A stretch of DNA of 64,000 nt from CAZADA01 sp964526675 (lineage in GTDB: Bacteria; Pseudomonadota; Alphaproteobacteria; Caulobacterales; Maricaulaceae), in NCBI GenBank assembly GCA_964526675.1, contig CAZGLY010000002.1, positions 62,001-126,000 on the forward strand, given 5' to 3'. A model generated the notes under the pieces. That model did no database searches and was not told the origin of the DNA. It saw nothing but the letters and a program-made list of their open reading frames with translations. Made by a program: the position numbers and the translations under genes. This document shows, one piece after another, positions 42,596 to 51,346 of this stretch; position 1 is the first letter of the stretch, and each line of letters begins with the position of its first letter.

Positions 42596-43147
42596 TTATT
42601 CACCTCCCCCGATGGTGAGTTCTGTTTTCCGGTCGCCGCGATAGACGGCCGCTTCATCGAAAAAGCCGGTGGCGACAAGGCGCACGGTGACGGGTTCGGG
42701 ATTGCGGTTCTCCCAATACCAACCGTGTTCGCCGTCGAACGGTGCGATATAGGTGCCGCCCGCGCGCATGCTCGTTCCGGCGTCGAAACTTTCGGCGACG
42801 CCTTCCTCGGCGCCTTCCGGTTCACTGTGAAAATCGTAAACAAGCGCGCCGCCTGCATCCCAGACGAACACCAGCCCGCCGCCCTCATGCAGGTGATATT
42901 TGTATTCGAGCGTTTCATAAGGCTCGAGGGTGAACACCCGTTTATCGGTATAAAGAGGGTCGTCTTCCGCCGCGAGGGCCCGCGGGGGCGCTTCGGCGAG
43001 ACCCGTGAGGCCGGCGGCCGCTCCGAACCCGGTCGGATCGACACCATACTCCGCCGGTAGAACGAAAAGGACAAGAATCACAGCCGCCGCAAGGGCGGCG
43101 CCGAGCGTTGCGGTCCACACGGACCGGTTGGGGGCGGTCGGGTTCAT
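42596..43147 (-). CDS. anchored periplasmic protein
   Basis: The 183-residue protein has an N-terminal membrane anchor (ATLGAALAAAVILVLFVLPA) and a periplasmic beta domain with FTLEPYETLEYKYHLHEGGGLVFVWD, EYGVDPTGFG and HGWYWENRNPEPVTV. This resembles transmembrane-anchor proteins found beside HupE in related clusters; function is unknown. ATG 43147 overlaps the HupE stop by four bases (ATGA). A longer in-frame N-terminus exists but would overlap HupE by over 100 bases. Confidence 0.8.
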   Translation of the reverse strand: MNPTAPNRSVWTATLGAALAAAVILVLFVLPAEYGVDPTGFGAAAGLTGLAEAPPRALAAEDDPLYTDKRVFTLEPYETLEYKYHLHEGGGLVFVWDAGGALVYDFHSEPEGAEEGVAESFDAGTSMRAGGTYIAPFDGEHGWYWENRNPEPVTVRLVATGFFDEAAVYRGDRKTELTIGGGE

Positions 43148-43881
43148 GAGGTCATCAATCCATAAAGATGCATGCCGGCCAGCACAAAGCCGCCGGTCAT
43201 CAAGGCGATATTGGCGCGGTAGGCCTGGGTTTCGAAGCCGGGGCGCGTGCGCCAAGCGTTGAGGACCGGCACAATCAATGCCAGCACAAGAACCTGCCCT
43301 GCCTCGACACCGACGTTGAAGCTCAGCATGTTGAGCACCAGACCATCGTCAGACAACGCAAGATCCTGAAGCTTGGTGGCAAGGCCAAGTCCATGGGCGA
43401 GGCCGAACAGGAACACAGCGGCGCGCATGTCCAGGCGCGGAGCCCCCAGCCGCTCAAAACCGCCGATATTCTCGAACGCTTTATAGACGACCGATAGGCC
43501 GATGATCGCATCGACCGCGTAGACATTTACCGACCAATCGGCCAGCACGCCGGCCAGGAGCGTCATGCTATGGCCCAGAGTGAACAGGGACACATAGAGT
43601 ACCACGTCATTCAGCTTGCGGAGAAAGAAGACAACGCCGATCAGGAAAAACACATGGTCGTAGCCGGTGACCATATGTTTGGCGCCGAGATAAAAGAACG
43701 GGATCGGCGCCGGGCCGGTGATGCCTTCCACAAAGCGGGCATTCGATTGAGACACGTCATGAGCCAGGGCGGTCCCGGCCAGTCCGGCGATAAGAAGTAT
43801 CAGCAAAGACGCGGCAAGCGCCATGCCGCCGGCGCGGCCGGGCATGGCGGCCGGCGGCTGATCGGGCAGGGCCGGCCTCAC
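43144..43881 (-). CDS. HupE/UreJ family membrane protein
   Basis: The roughly 245-residue protein has a signal-like first span, then ALAHDVSQSNARF and the family motif HMVTGYDHVFFLIGVVFF, SLFTLGHSMTLLAG and GLAHGLGLA, with about six spans. HupE/UreJ relatives transport nickel or cobalt; the conserved HxxxGxDH is the proposed metal site. I chose the GTG at 43881 because it overlaps the upstream stop as GTGA and follows AGAGGAC; ATGs at 43845 and 43824 are alternatives. Neighbours suggest a membrane metal or redox function. Confidence 0.85.
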   Translation of the reverse strand: MRPALPDQPPAAMPGRAGGMALAASLLILLIAGLAGTALAHDVSQSNARFVEGITGPAPIPFFYLGAKHMVTGYDHVFFLIGVVFFLRKLNDVVLYVSLFTLGHSMTLLAGVLADWSVNVYAVDAIIGLSVVYKAFENIGGFERLGAPRLDMRAAVFLFGLAHGLGLATKLQDLALSDDGLVLNMLSFNVGVEAGQVLVLALIVPVLNAWRTRPGFETQAYRANIALMTGGFVLAGMHLYGLMTS

Positions 43882-44342
43882 GAGTCCATGTCCTCTTCGA
43901 CCACATACCGGTTGTGGCAGGCGAGGCACACCCGATAAAGATGGCCGCCGGTATCGAACAGGCCTTCCTTGTCGCGGGTCTCGGCAGCGAGCTTGATCCG
44001 CGCCCCGGCATCCGCCATGCCTTGCGCGATTTCGACCCAATGCTCCTGATCCGGTGCGTAATCGCTGCCCTGAAGCGTCGCGGCGCCCCTGATGATCACG
44101 TCGGCCGCATCGGCGACCTTGAGCCAGCCTTCCTCCGTGGTCGGCCAAAGCTCGGTTTCGCCTTCGATGGTGATCACATAGCCAGCCGAGCCCCAAATCA
44201 CATCGGCCGCCGGGTCGAGGACATCGGCCATCAAATCATGGACGCGTTCGTCGCGTGCGCTCTCGCCGCCACCGGAGCATCCCGCCATGAGGACGGCCGA
44301 AACCAGGGCCAGCACGCCGATTGTCAGTCTTGAGATGGTCAT
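43878..44342 (-). CDS. single-heme cytochrome c lipoprotein
   Basis: The 154-residue protein has a lipoprotein signal with lipobox LMAGC near residue 22 and one heme c motif, CLACH, near the C-terminus (RVCLACHNRYVVEE). A C-terminal CxxCH after a mainly helical region recalls the cytochrome c' fold. It opens the five-gene minus-strand operon and probably transfers electrons in the periplasm. The stop overlaps the HupE start. Confidence 0.88.
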   Translation of the reverse strand: MTISRLTIGVLALVSAVLMAGCSGGGESARDERVHDLMADVLDPAADVIWGSAGYVITIEGETELWPTTEEGWLKVADAADVIIRGAATLQGSDYAPDQEHWVEIAQGMADAGARIKLAAETRDKEGLFDTGGHLYRVCLACHNRYVVEEDMDS

Positions 44343-44437
44343 ACGGTCATCGGTCCTTCATACGCGCCGGTGCGTGCCTAGTCGTGCACCGGCAAATGCT
44401 CCTGAAGCCATGCCTTTTGCATGGCGATCGCCGCGGC

Positions 44438-44644
44438 CTAGCTTTGGGCGCGATAGATGTCGTAGCGAGACCTGGGCAGGATCTCGCCGGCCATGCGCAG
44501 GCCGCGACTGTGGATCATGACTGGCGCCGATGTCGGTTCCGAGATCTTCCGTTCACCGGCGTCTGCCCAGGCCCGTGTATGTCCCTGTGGATTCGACCAT
44601 AAGGTGAGCCCGCAGGCAGCCAGCATGAGGCAAATGCGCAACAT
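44438..44644 (-). CDS. small possible exported protein
   Basis: This 68-codon frame encodes a short hydrophobic start (MLRICLMLAACGLTLW) and a charged remainder, with no family that I recognise. A good ribosome site, GGAGGGGACG, lies just before the ATG. The start resembles a signal or lipoprotein peptide (MLAAC). It lies upstream of the cytochrome c operon on the same strand, 95 bases away. Confidence 0.4.
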   Translation of the reverse strand: MLRICLMLAACGLTLWSNPQGHTRAWADAGERKISEPTSAPVMIHSRGLRMAGEILPRSRYDIYRAQS

Positions 44645-44960
44645 CGTCCCCTCCCATTCACGCCGTGCGCCAGTGCCACCGACCGCCGCGGTACCTGGCG
44701 GATCCGCGCCGCGATCCGTGCGTTCCTTATGATTGCGCCGGTTCTTGCGCCGGTCTTTGCCAGTCTAAACGTGATCGTGCCGCTGCGGAAGGCGGCCCGC
44801 ACCATGTCGCAGGACCGCAAAATTGTGCGGTGCACAAAGCAAGTCACACCGTGAACTGACAATTTCTATTCCATGATTGTTTGACAGTCAGCGGGACGCA
44901 AGAAAAACTTGTGGGGAAAGAGCGGCGAGGGGAACACAGCCGCTCAACGGAGGGGACACC
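44645..44960 (+). promoter_or_regulatory. 316-base gap before the TonB receptor with two palindromes
   Basis: No gene is supported here. A perfect inverted repeat TTGTGC-GGT-GCACAA lies at 44823-44837. A degenerate version of the island operator, TTGTTTGACAG, lies at 44877-44887 and matches 9 of 11 positions of TTGTCTGACAA; it is 73 bases before the receptor start. Whether either is used is unknown. Confidence 0.4.
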
Positions 44961-47438
44961 ATGAAAAAGCTTTTGAGTCTGGGGGCGAGTGCCGTCGCGC
45001 TCACGGCTGTCACCGCGCCGGCTGTCGCGCAGATCGATACGATCGTGGTGACAGCCGAGCGCCGGGAATCCACCGTGCTCGATACGCCGGTGGCAGTCAG
45101 TGCGTTTACTGATGAACAACGCGACCGTCTCGGGATCCGCAGCATTCCTGAGCTTGTCAATCAGACACCCGGTGTGACCTTCCAGGGCGCGCCGCAGGGC
45201 ACCGGCAACCGGTTGTCGATCCGCGGGATCGGCCGTCTCGACAATGCGCAGGGCACCGATCCGGGGGTCGCGACCTATCTGGACGGCGCCTATCTCTCCG
45301 AAACCCGCGTTCTGACCTACCCGGCGCTGATCGTCGACCGGATTGAGATCGTCCGTGGCCCGCAAGGGACGTTGTTCGGCCGGAACGCCATCGGCGGCGC
45401 GGCCAATATCGTCACCAAGCGGCCGGAATCCGAATGGGGCGCTGAGGCGCGTGTGCGGTACGGCAGCTATGACAAGCTTGATGTTCAGGCGACGCTGACC
45501 GGTCCGGTCCCGGGCCTTGAGGACAGCACGGCGTTCCGCGTCAATGGCTGGCTCATCAATGAGTGGAAGGGTTCGCAGGAAAACATCGATCCCCAGGCGG
45601 ACGACTATAACCGGACGGCGGATTATTGGTATGTCGAGGCTCAGCTGAGCCACCAGTTCACAGAGAATTTCGATGCCTGGGTGAAGTTTCAGACCATCCG
45701 GGACAACAACCATCCGCTGGTGAGCGTGCGGCGCGAGCCTTACGATTATCTCGGCCCGAACTCGGCCAATCAGCAGCCCATCAACTATTTTGACTCGCTC
45801 GCGCCGAACGCCCTTTACGGTCTTGATGAGGAAAATCCGTCCGTCGACGATCCGACACAGCTCGACCGGGACTTCAACGGTCACAACCGGCTGCGCAACA
45901 CGCATATCGGCTGGCTGGAGTTGAATTGGCGGCCCGATTGGGCGGACGTGAAATATCTCGGGTTTGTCGGCAACTACACCTGGGAGTACTGGGTTGACGC
46001 CGACGGCACGGGCCGCGCGTCCCATATGCTCAGCCCGCTCGATCCGACCCAGCCCGGACCGCTTGAGACGACGACCTTCCAGGTCAATTACATTGGCGAC
46101 TCCAAGCGCTGGCGGAGCCATGAGCTTCAGTTCTCGTCGAACGATCCGGAAGACGCCTTCCAGTGGATCGGCGGTTTGTATTATTACCGGGAAGTGGCCG
46201 AACAGCCCTACGATCTGCGCCTGCCGAAGGCGCCGGATGCCGGCACGCCGCTGATTGCCGATTTCTCGGACTCCGAGCCGTTGTGCGGCTTCTTCCCCGG
46301 TATCTTCTGCGGGATCGCCGCGCAAGGTAAGCCGAATCCGGACAATAATTATTATCATCAGTTCGGTCATCTGGTGTCCAAGGCCTATGCCGCCTTTGGG
46401 CAGATCGACTATGAGTTCCTGCCGGGTGTCGGCGCCAAGCTGGGCTTGCGCTATACGCGGGACGAAAAGGAAGGGTATGAGGAGCAGGACCTCTATGCCT
46501 TCAACCCCTATGGTGCGTTCGGGACGCCGTTCCAGTGGGTTCAGTTGACCCCGAATGAGAACAACCGTGAGCTGGAAAACGACTGGGATGCTTTCACCGG
46601 GACCGCCGGCCTGAACTGGGAGCCGACGGAGGACACTCTGCTCTATGCTCAGTACACGCGCGGTTATAAAACCGGCGGTTTCCGCCTTGGCCAGCTGTCG
46701 CCGGACGATCCGACGACGCCGGAAGATGAGCGCTTCGTGGATGAAGAGACGGTCAACGCCTATGAAATCGGCGCCAAGGGCCTCTTTTTCGATAACCGTC
46801 TGAGCATGGCGACATCGGCCTTCTATTACGACTACACCAACCAACAGGCGCCGATCACTTTCATCATTCCGGGCACGACGATTTCGCAGCAGCAATTCGT
46901 CAACGTGCCCGCCTCGCGCTCGCTCGGGGTCGAGGTGGAGGTGCAATATGCACCGTTCGAGAACTTCAATGTCTTCGCAAGCTATGGCTACCTGAACACT
47001 GAGATTACGGAGTTCGATACGCCGCTGGTCAATGTCGTACTCGACAATCCCAACCCGGTCGACAATCTGGTGAATGTGGTCGGCAATACGCTGCCGCGAT
47101 CGCCGGAGCACAGCGGGGCGCTCAATGTGACCTATGACATTCCGCTGGATGCGCTCGGCACGGCCACGCTCGTCGGTAGTTGGATTTATATCGGCGATCA
47201 GCATACGACGCTGTTCGATGACGATATCTACACTACGGAAGGCCACAGCCTCGTGAACCTGCGGGTATTGTGGACCAATGCCGATGAGGATTGGACCCTC
47301 ATTGCGTCGGTCGACAATCTGCTCGACGAGGAAACCGCGCTCAGCGCCGGGGCAACCGGTTCGGCCGGGAACTTCGCCCGCACCGAAAGCGGTATTGGCG
47401 ACCGGACATGGTACATCGAAGCGCAGAAGCGCTTCTGA
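44961..47438 (+). CDS. TonB-dependent outer membrane receptor
   Basis: The 825-residue protein has a signal peptide ending APAVAQ, then a TonB box IDTIVVTAERRES and a plug domain with TPVAVSAFT, LVNQTPGVTFQG and VRGPQGTLFGRNAIGGAANIVTKRP. A beta-barrel ends in WYIEAQKRF with a terminal Phe. Such receptors import iron chelates, vitamins or organic substrates with TonB energy. The ATG follows GGAGGGGACACC. Its place next to the DUF6152/HupE module suggests it brings in that module's substrate (inference). Confidence 0.95.
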   Translation: MKKLLSLGASAVALTAVTAPAVAQIDTIVVTAERRESTVLDTPVAVSAFTDEQRDRLGIRSIPELVNQTPGVTFQGAPQGTGNRLSIRGIGRLDNAQGTDPGVATYLDGAYLSETRVLTYPALIVDRIEIVRGPQGTLFGRNAIGGAANIVTKRPESEWGAEARVRYGSYDKLDVQATLTGPVPGLEDSTAFRVNGWLINEWKGSQENIDPQADDYNRTADYWYVEAQLSHQFTENFDAWVKFQTIRDNNHPLVSVRREPYDYLGPNSANQQPINYFDSLAPNALYGLDEENPSVDDPTQLDRDFNGHNRLRNTHIGWLELNWRPDWADVKYLGFVGNYTWEYWVDADGTGRASHMLSPLDPTQPGPLETTTFQVNYIGDSKRWRSHELQFSSNDPEDAFQWIGGLYYYREVAEQPYDLRLPKAPDAGTPLIADFSDSEPLCGFFPGIFCGIAAQGKPNPDNNYYHQFGHLVSKAYAAFGQIDYEFLPGVGAKLGLRYTRDEKEGYEEQDLYAFNPYGAFGTPFQWVQLTPNENNRELENDWDAFTGTAGLNWEPTEDTLLYAQYTRGYKTGGFRLGQLSPDDPTTPEDERFVDEETVNAYEIGAKGLFFDNRLSMATSAFYYDYTNQQAPITFIIPGTTISQQQFVNVPASRSLGVEVEVQYAPFENFNVFASYGYLNTEITEFDTPLVNVVLDNPNPVDNLVNVVGNTLPRSPEHSGALNVTYDIPLDALGTATLVGSWIYIGDQHTTLFDDDIYTTEGHSLVNLRVLWTNADEDWTLIASVDNLLDEETALSAGATGSAGNFARTESGIGDRTWYIEAQKRF

Positions 47439-47466
47439 CCGCCGCGTGCGACGATCGATCCGGGAA

Positions 47467-47495
47467 GCGGGGCCTGAGCGGGCCCCGTTTTCGTT
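47467..47495 (+). terminator. rho-independent terminator after the TonB receptor
   Basis: A GC stem GGGGCC (47469-47474) and GGCCCC (47481-47486) has a six-base loop and is followed by GTTTTCGTTT. It lies about 30 bases after the receptor stop. Confidence 0.8.
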
Positions 47496-47531
47496 TGATG
47501 CCGGGGCACGGTCGCGGTTAAGTCTGGCGCT

Positions 47532-48596
47532 ATGCCCTTCGCCCTGACCTCGCTCGCGGATCTTGCGGCCGCACCCTTCGACGACATCATCGATGTGCGC
47601 GCGCCTGCCGAATATGCGGAAGACCGGATCCCCGGCGCGATCAGCCTGCCGGTCTTGTCGGATGCCGAGCGGGCCGAGGTGGGGACCATCTACACGCAGG
47701 TCGACCGGTTCCAGGCCCGCAAGATCGGTGCGGCGCTCGTGGCGCGCAATGCGGCGGATCATCTGCGCGGGCCCTTGGCGGACAAGCCCGGGTCGTGGCG
47801 TCCGCTGGTGTATTGCTGGCGCGGCGGCCAGCGGTCCGGCTCCTTTGCATCGATCCTGACGCAGATCGGCTGGCGGGTGGCCACTCTGGAAGGCGGCTAT
47901 CGCAGTTTCCGGCGGCTCGTGGCGGCTGCGGTCCATGACGTGCCGGTGCCGCATCGGTTCGTCCTGATCGATGGCGATACCGGCACCGCCAAAACGGCCC
48001 TGCTTGAGCGGCTGGCGGCGCGGGGCCATCAGGTGATCGATCTGGAAGCGCTCTCCGGCCATCGCGGGTCGGTGTTCGGGGCGCAGCCGGGCGGCCAGCC
48101 CGCCCAAAAAGCCTTCGAGAGCGCGCTGGCCCTGGCGCTCGCCACGATGGACCCGGCCCGTCCGGTGCTGTTGGAGGCGGAGGGGCACAGGATCGGCAAC
48201 CGGCAGATTCCGGAGTCCGTCTGGGCAGCGATGAAGGCCGCGCCGCGTCTGGAGATCGTAGCCCCGCGCGAGGAGCGGGCCCGCTATCTGGTGCGCGCCT
48301 ATGGCGATCTGACTCAGGATCCAGGGCGTCTGGAGATGACGGTCGCATCGCTCAAACCCATTCAGGGGGCGGAGCGCATTGCGCTTTGGCGGGAGCATAT
48401 CGCGGCAGGGGAGTATGAGCGGCTGGCCGAAGCCTTGATCGCTCATCATTATGATCCGCGCTATGCCAAGGCGCGGCGGCGTCACGCAACGGCTCCGGCT
48501 GCGACGATCCGGTTGGACCGTCTCGATGCGGAGGGCCTTGATACGGGGGCGGCGCAAATTGAAGCCGCAGTGGCGGGCCTCACATGGCCCGAATGA
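47532..48596 (+). CDS. mnmH: tRNA 2-selenouridine synthase MnmH (SelU)
   Basis: MnmH replaces the sulfur of 2-thiouridine at tRNA position 34 with selenium, using selenophosphate. The 354-residue protein has an N-terminal rhodanese domain with catalytic Cys in YCWRGGQRSGS (near residue 94) and a following P-loop-type motif DGDTGTAKT (near 147). The rest (GHRGSVFG, EAEGHRIG) matches the family. No strong ribosome site is seen. The 3' end overlaps the convergent selD fusion gene by 17 bases; that gene supplies selenophosphate, so both serve one pathway. Confidence 0.95.
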   Translation: MPFALTSLADLAAAPFDDIIDVRAPAEYAEDRIPGAISLPVLSDAERAEVGTIYTQVDRFQARKIGAALVARNAADHLRGPLADKPGSWRPLVYCWRGGQRSGSFASILTQIGWRVATLEGGYRSFRRLVAAAVHDVPVPHRFVLIDGDTGTAKTALLERLAARGHQVIDLEALSGHRGSVFGAQPGGQPAQKAFESALALALATMDPARPVLLEAEGHRIGNRQIPESVWAAMKAAPRLEIVAPREERARYLVRAYGDLTQDPGRLEMTVASLKPIQGAERIALWREHIAAGEYERLAEALIAHHYDPRYAKARRRHATAPAATIRLDRLDAEGLDTGAAQIEAAVAGLTWPE

Positions 48597-50763
48597 CGGG
48601 CGGTCCTGTGTCAATCGCGCCGATGATCGCGGCCTCATAGCCGGCATCGGCCAGCGCCAACAAGGTCTCTTGACTTGTCATAGGTGGCACGCTGGCCAGC
48701 AGCCCGCCAGCGGTTTGCGGATCGAACAGAAGATCCGCTTCCGGTGTTTGCGGACCCTCGAACGTCGCGATCGCTTGGCGGTTGGCTTGGAAGAGGCTCG
48801 AACGGATGCCCCGATGCGCCAGGATCGAGGCGCCTGGCATAAGCGGTATAGCGGACAGATCGAGCCTCGCGGCGCTGTTCGATGCCGTCAGCATGCCCAT
48901 CAAATGGCCGGCGAGACCGAAGCCGGTGACATCCGTCATGGCATGGGCATGGCTCAGGATACGGGCGGCCTGGGCTTGGGATTGCTGCATCAGCGTGAGT
49001 GCATGGGCCACCCATTGGCCGTTGGCGGCAAGGCGCATCTCCCCGGCCAGGATCGTTCCGGACCCGATGGGCTTGGTCAGGATCAGATGATCGCCGGGCT
49101 GTGCCCCGGTCAACGTGATTGGGGGCCGGGGACACAACCCCGTCACCGTGAACCCAATAGTCGTCTCCGTACTGATGCTTGTGTGCCCGCCGGTGAGCTG
49201 CGCACCCGCCTCGACAAAGATCTCCGAGGCACCGGTCAGAATGGCGGACAGCGTGTCCTGCTCCAGGGCCGGAGCCATCGGCGGCAAGAGCACCGTGGCA
49301 AGGGCGGCCTGCGGCTCGGCGCCCATGGCCCAGATATCCCCCAGGGCGTGGATCGCGGCGATGCGGGCACTCAGATAGAGATCGTCCGTGAAGGTGGGCA
49401 AGTGATCGGTGGTGATAACCTGCGTCGCGCCGCCGACACGCAGGACCGCCGCATCGTCTCCGGGCAGGGTTTGGACGTCGCAGCGGTGTCCCTTGGGCAG
49501 CACGGTCAGGCCGGCTGTAAGGCTCTCCCGGCCCATCTTGGCCCCGCAGCCCGCGCAGGGCGGGGCGTCGCGTGCCGATATCTCGGCCACGCCATCGGCG
49601 GCTCGAGAGGGCGGTTTGGGCGGTGCCATGGAGGGCAGGTCGGCAAAGCGGTCCATGAACTGCCGGTCGATCCGGTCTTTCAGCCGCCAGGCCCAGCGGC
49701 CTGAAAGGCTGAGACCGCCCCGGTCCGCGATGGCCGCCTTTTCGCCGAGTGAAATCAGTTTGAGATACGTTGCCTGCGGATGAAAGGCATGCATGGTTCC
49801 GCCGGACAGGGCCGCCGTCAGATTGCGCAACAGGATAGGGGCCGCGCGGACAGCAAACACACCGGCTTTGGGTCGTGGCGCGTGACTGAGATGGGCGCAG
49901 TCTCCGGCCGCGAACACGGCCGGGTCATTCACCGACCGCAAGGTCCGATCGACCGAGACATACCCATCGTGGAGGGCAAGGCCCGTGTCCGCCAGCCAGT
50001 CATGGGGCCGCGCACCGGCAGCGCCGACGGTGAAGGCCGAGGTGATCCGTGTTCCATCGATAAGCCCCAGGCCGTTGGCATCGATGTGGCAGATCCGAAC
50101 ATGGGGCCGCAGGGCAATTCCCATGGCGCTCATGCGCTGGCGCAGAGTACGCGCGGTCGTGGGATGGATGCCGCCCAGCCCCGCACCGGTATCCAGGATG
50201 GTGATCTCCGGCCGTGTGCCGCATACGGACCAGATCCGATGGCTCATGGCCATGGCCAGTTCCGCGCCCGCGATACCGCCGCCGATAACAGCGAGATACG
50301 GCGGGCCGCTTCCTTCACCAATGGTATCGATAAATGCCGCCCACCGGTCCGCAAAGGGACCTAGGGGCTTGGCCGCGATCCCGTGATTCGCGAAACCCGG
50401 CAGGTCGGGCATGTTGGACGTGATGCCGATATCGAGCGACAGCACGTCGTAGCGCAGGGCCGGGCGATCCTTGAACAGAACAGTCCGCGCCTCGCGGTCG
50501 ATGCCCACGGCGCGGTTCAGCACAAGGCGCGCGCCGGCGAAGCGGCTCAGCCGCACCAGATCGATATCCAGCGCCGCGCGGTCATAGTGCCCGGCGATGT
50601 GACCCGGCAGCATGCCGGTATAAGGCGCATCCGGCTCGGGATTGATCAGAGTGACTCGTGCACCCGGCAGTGGACGCATGCCCCAGCGGCGCAGCACCAA
50701 GGCATGGGTGTGCCCGCCGCCGATCAGCACTAAATCGCGGGTCAGCGGGAGAGGGCGGTCCAT
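48580..50763 (-). CDS. selD: FAD oxidoreductase-selenophosphate synthase fusion
   Basis: The 727-residue protein has two parts. Residues of about 1-370 form an NDH-2-like FAD domain (LIGGGHTHALVL, GGIAGAELAMAM, FAAGDCAHL). Residues of about 385-727 form SelD with the catalytic CAGCGAK, GDDAAVL, TDVTGFGLAGHL and DPQTAGGLL. SelD makes selenophosphate from selenide and ATP; the FAD part may supply reduced selenium or redox control. The site is Cys, not Sec. This fusion is known in several bacteria. It is transcribed opposite mnmH. No selA or selB is in the window. Confidence 0.95.
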   Translation of the reverse strand: MDRPLPLTRDLVLIGGGHTHALVLRRWGMRPLPGARVTLINPEPDAPYTGMLPGHIAGHYDRAALDIDLVRLSRFAGARLVLNRAVGIDREARTVLFKDRPALRYDVLSLDIGITSNMPDLPGFANHGIAAKPLGPFADRWAAFIDTIGEGSGPPYLAVIGGGIAGAELAMAMSHRIWSVCGTRPEITILDTGAGLGGIHPTTARTLRQRMSAMGIALRPHVRICHIDANGLGLIDGTRITSAFTVGAAGARPHDWLADTGLALHDGYVSVDRTLRSVNDPAVFAAGDCAHLSHAPRPKAGVFAVRAAPILLRNLTAALSGGTMHAFHPQATYLKLISLGEKAAIADRGGLSLSGRWAWRLKDRIDRQFMDRFADLPSMAPPKPPSRAADGVAEISARDAPPCAGCGAKMGRESLTAGLTVLPKGHRCDVQTLPGDDAAVLRVGGATQVITTDHLPTFTDDLYLSARIAAIHALGDIWAMGAEPQAALATVLLPPMAPALEQDTLSAILTGASEIFVEAGAQLTGGHTSISTETTIGFTVTGLCPRPPITLTGAQPGDHLILTKPIGSGTILAGEMRLAANGQWVAHALTLMQQSQAQAARILSHAHAMTDVTGFGLAGHLMGMLTASNSAARLDLSAIPLMPGASILAHRGIRSSLFQANRQAIATFEGPQTPEADLLFDPQTAGGLLASVPPMTSQETLLALADAGYEAAIIGAIDTGPPVIRAM

Positions 50764-50950
50764 CGGCCTTTGGTTCCTTTACGTGCTGGACGTCACAAGA
50801 AGCAACGTATGGGTGTGAATTGGCGTTCACCGTGCTATACTGCCGGTCAGTGACTGCAGCCGATTATCAGAATCGGCTACGCTCGTTGCGTAAAATAGAG
50901 TGCACACGGTCCGCGCCGTCCAGCCTGCCCATGGTTCAGGGAGACGCGTC

Positions 50951-51346
50951 ATGCACAGCTTCAGCGCCGATGCCCGGAGCAAACTCCGCGCTCATCTCTA
51001 TGCCGTTCGCACCGTGATGGCGCAAGCCGGTGCCCCCTCCCATGAAATCGATGCCGCGGTTGGCCGGGTCCGGGACCAGGTCGGCACGGCGTTGTCGGAC
51101 CGGCGCGCGCGGGATGACCGGGATGTGGCGGCGCTCCTGGCGACGCTCGATCCGCCCGAAGCCTTTGCCGGGGGCGCACTGAGCCGCTCCTGGGGCGGCC
51201 CTCAACCGGAAACCCAGCCGCCGCGCCCGCGGTCCTTGCGTCTGGTGCGCGTGATGGGAACGGCCGCCGCGGTGATCGCGGCGGCCGCTTGTCTTGGGTT
51301 TGTGGCCCGACTGGTCATGCTGCCGTCAGGTCGGCCTTGGCCTTGA
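50951..51346 (+). CDS. small membrane protein with a DUF1700-like soluble part
   Basis: The 131-residue protein has a helical N-terminal part (about residues 1-75) with IDAAVGRVRDQVG and DRDVAALLATLDPPEAFAGG. One membrane span follows near the C-terminus (VMGTAAAVIAAAACLGFVARLVML). The segments recall helical HAAS/DUF1700-type proteins often next to PadR regulators, but no PadR is here. The ATG at 50951 follows GGGAGACG. Its end overlaps the convergent MATE gene by 32 bases. Confidence 0.6.
   Translation: MHSFSADARSKLRAHLYAVRTVMAQAGAPSHEIDAAVGRVRDQVGTALSDRRARDDRDVAALLATLDPPEAFAGGALSRSWGGPQPETQPPRPRSLRLVRVMGTAAAVIAAAACLGFVARLVMLPSGRPWP

Noticed and set aside
44844..48647. Very long open frame of over 1200 codons on the minus strand
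   Set aside because: It lies antisense to the TonB receptor and mnmH, both clear genes. It is a GC-bias shadow with no recognisable domain or ribosome site.
48580..50763. Selenocysteine in SelD
   Set aside because: The active-site codon encodes Cys in CAGCGAK; no in-frame TGA is present.
50764..50950. PadR regulator before the small membrane protein
   Set aside because: No open frame of suitable size exists in this 187-base gap; only promoter-like sequence was seen.
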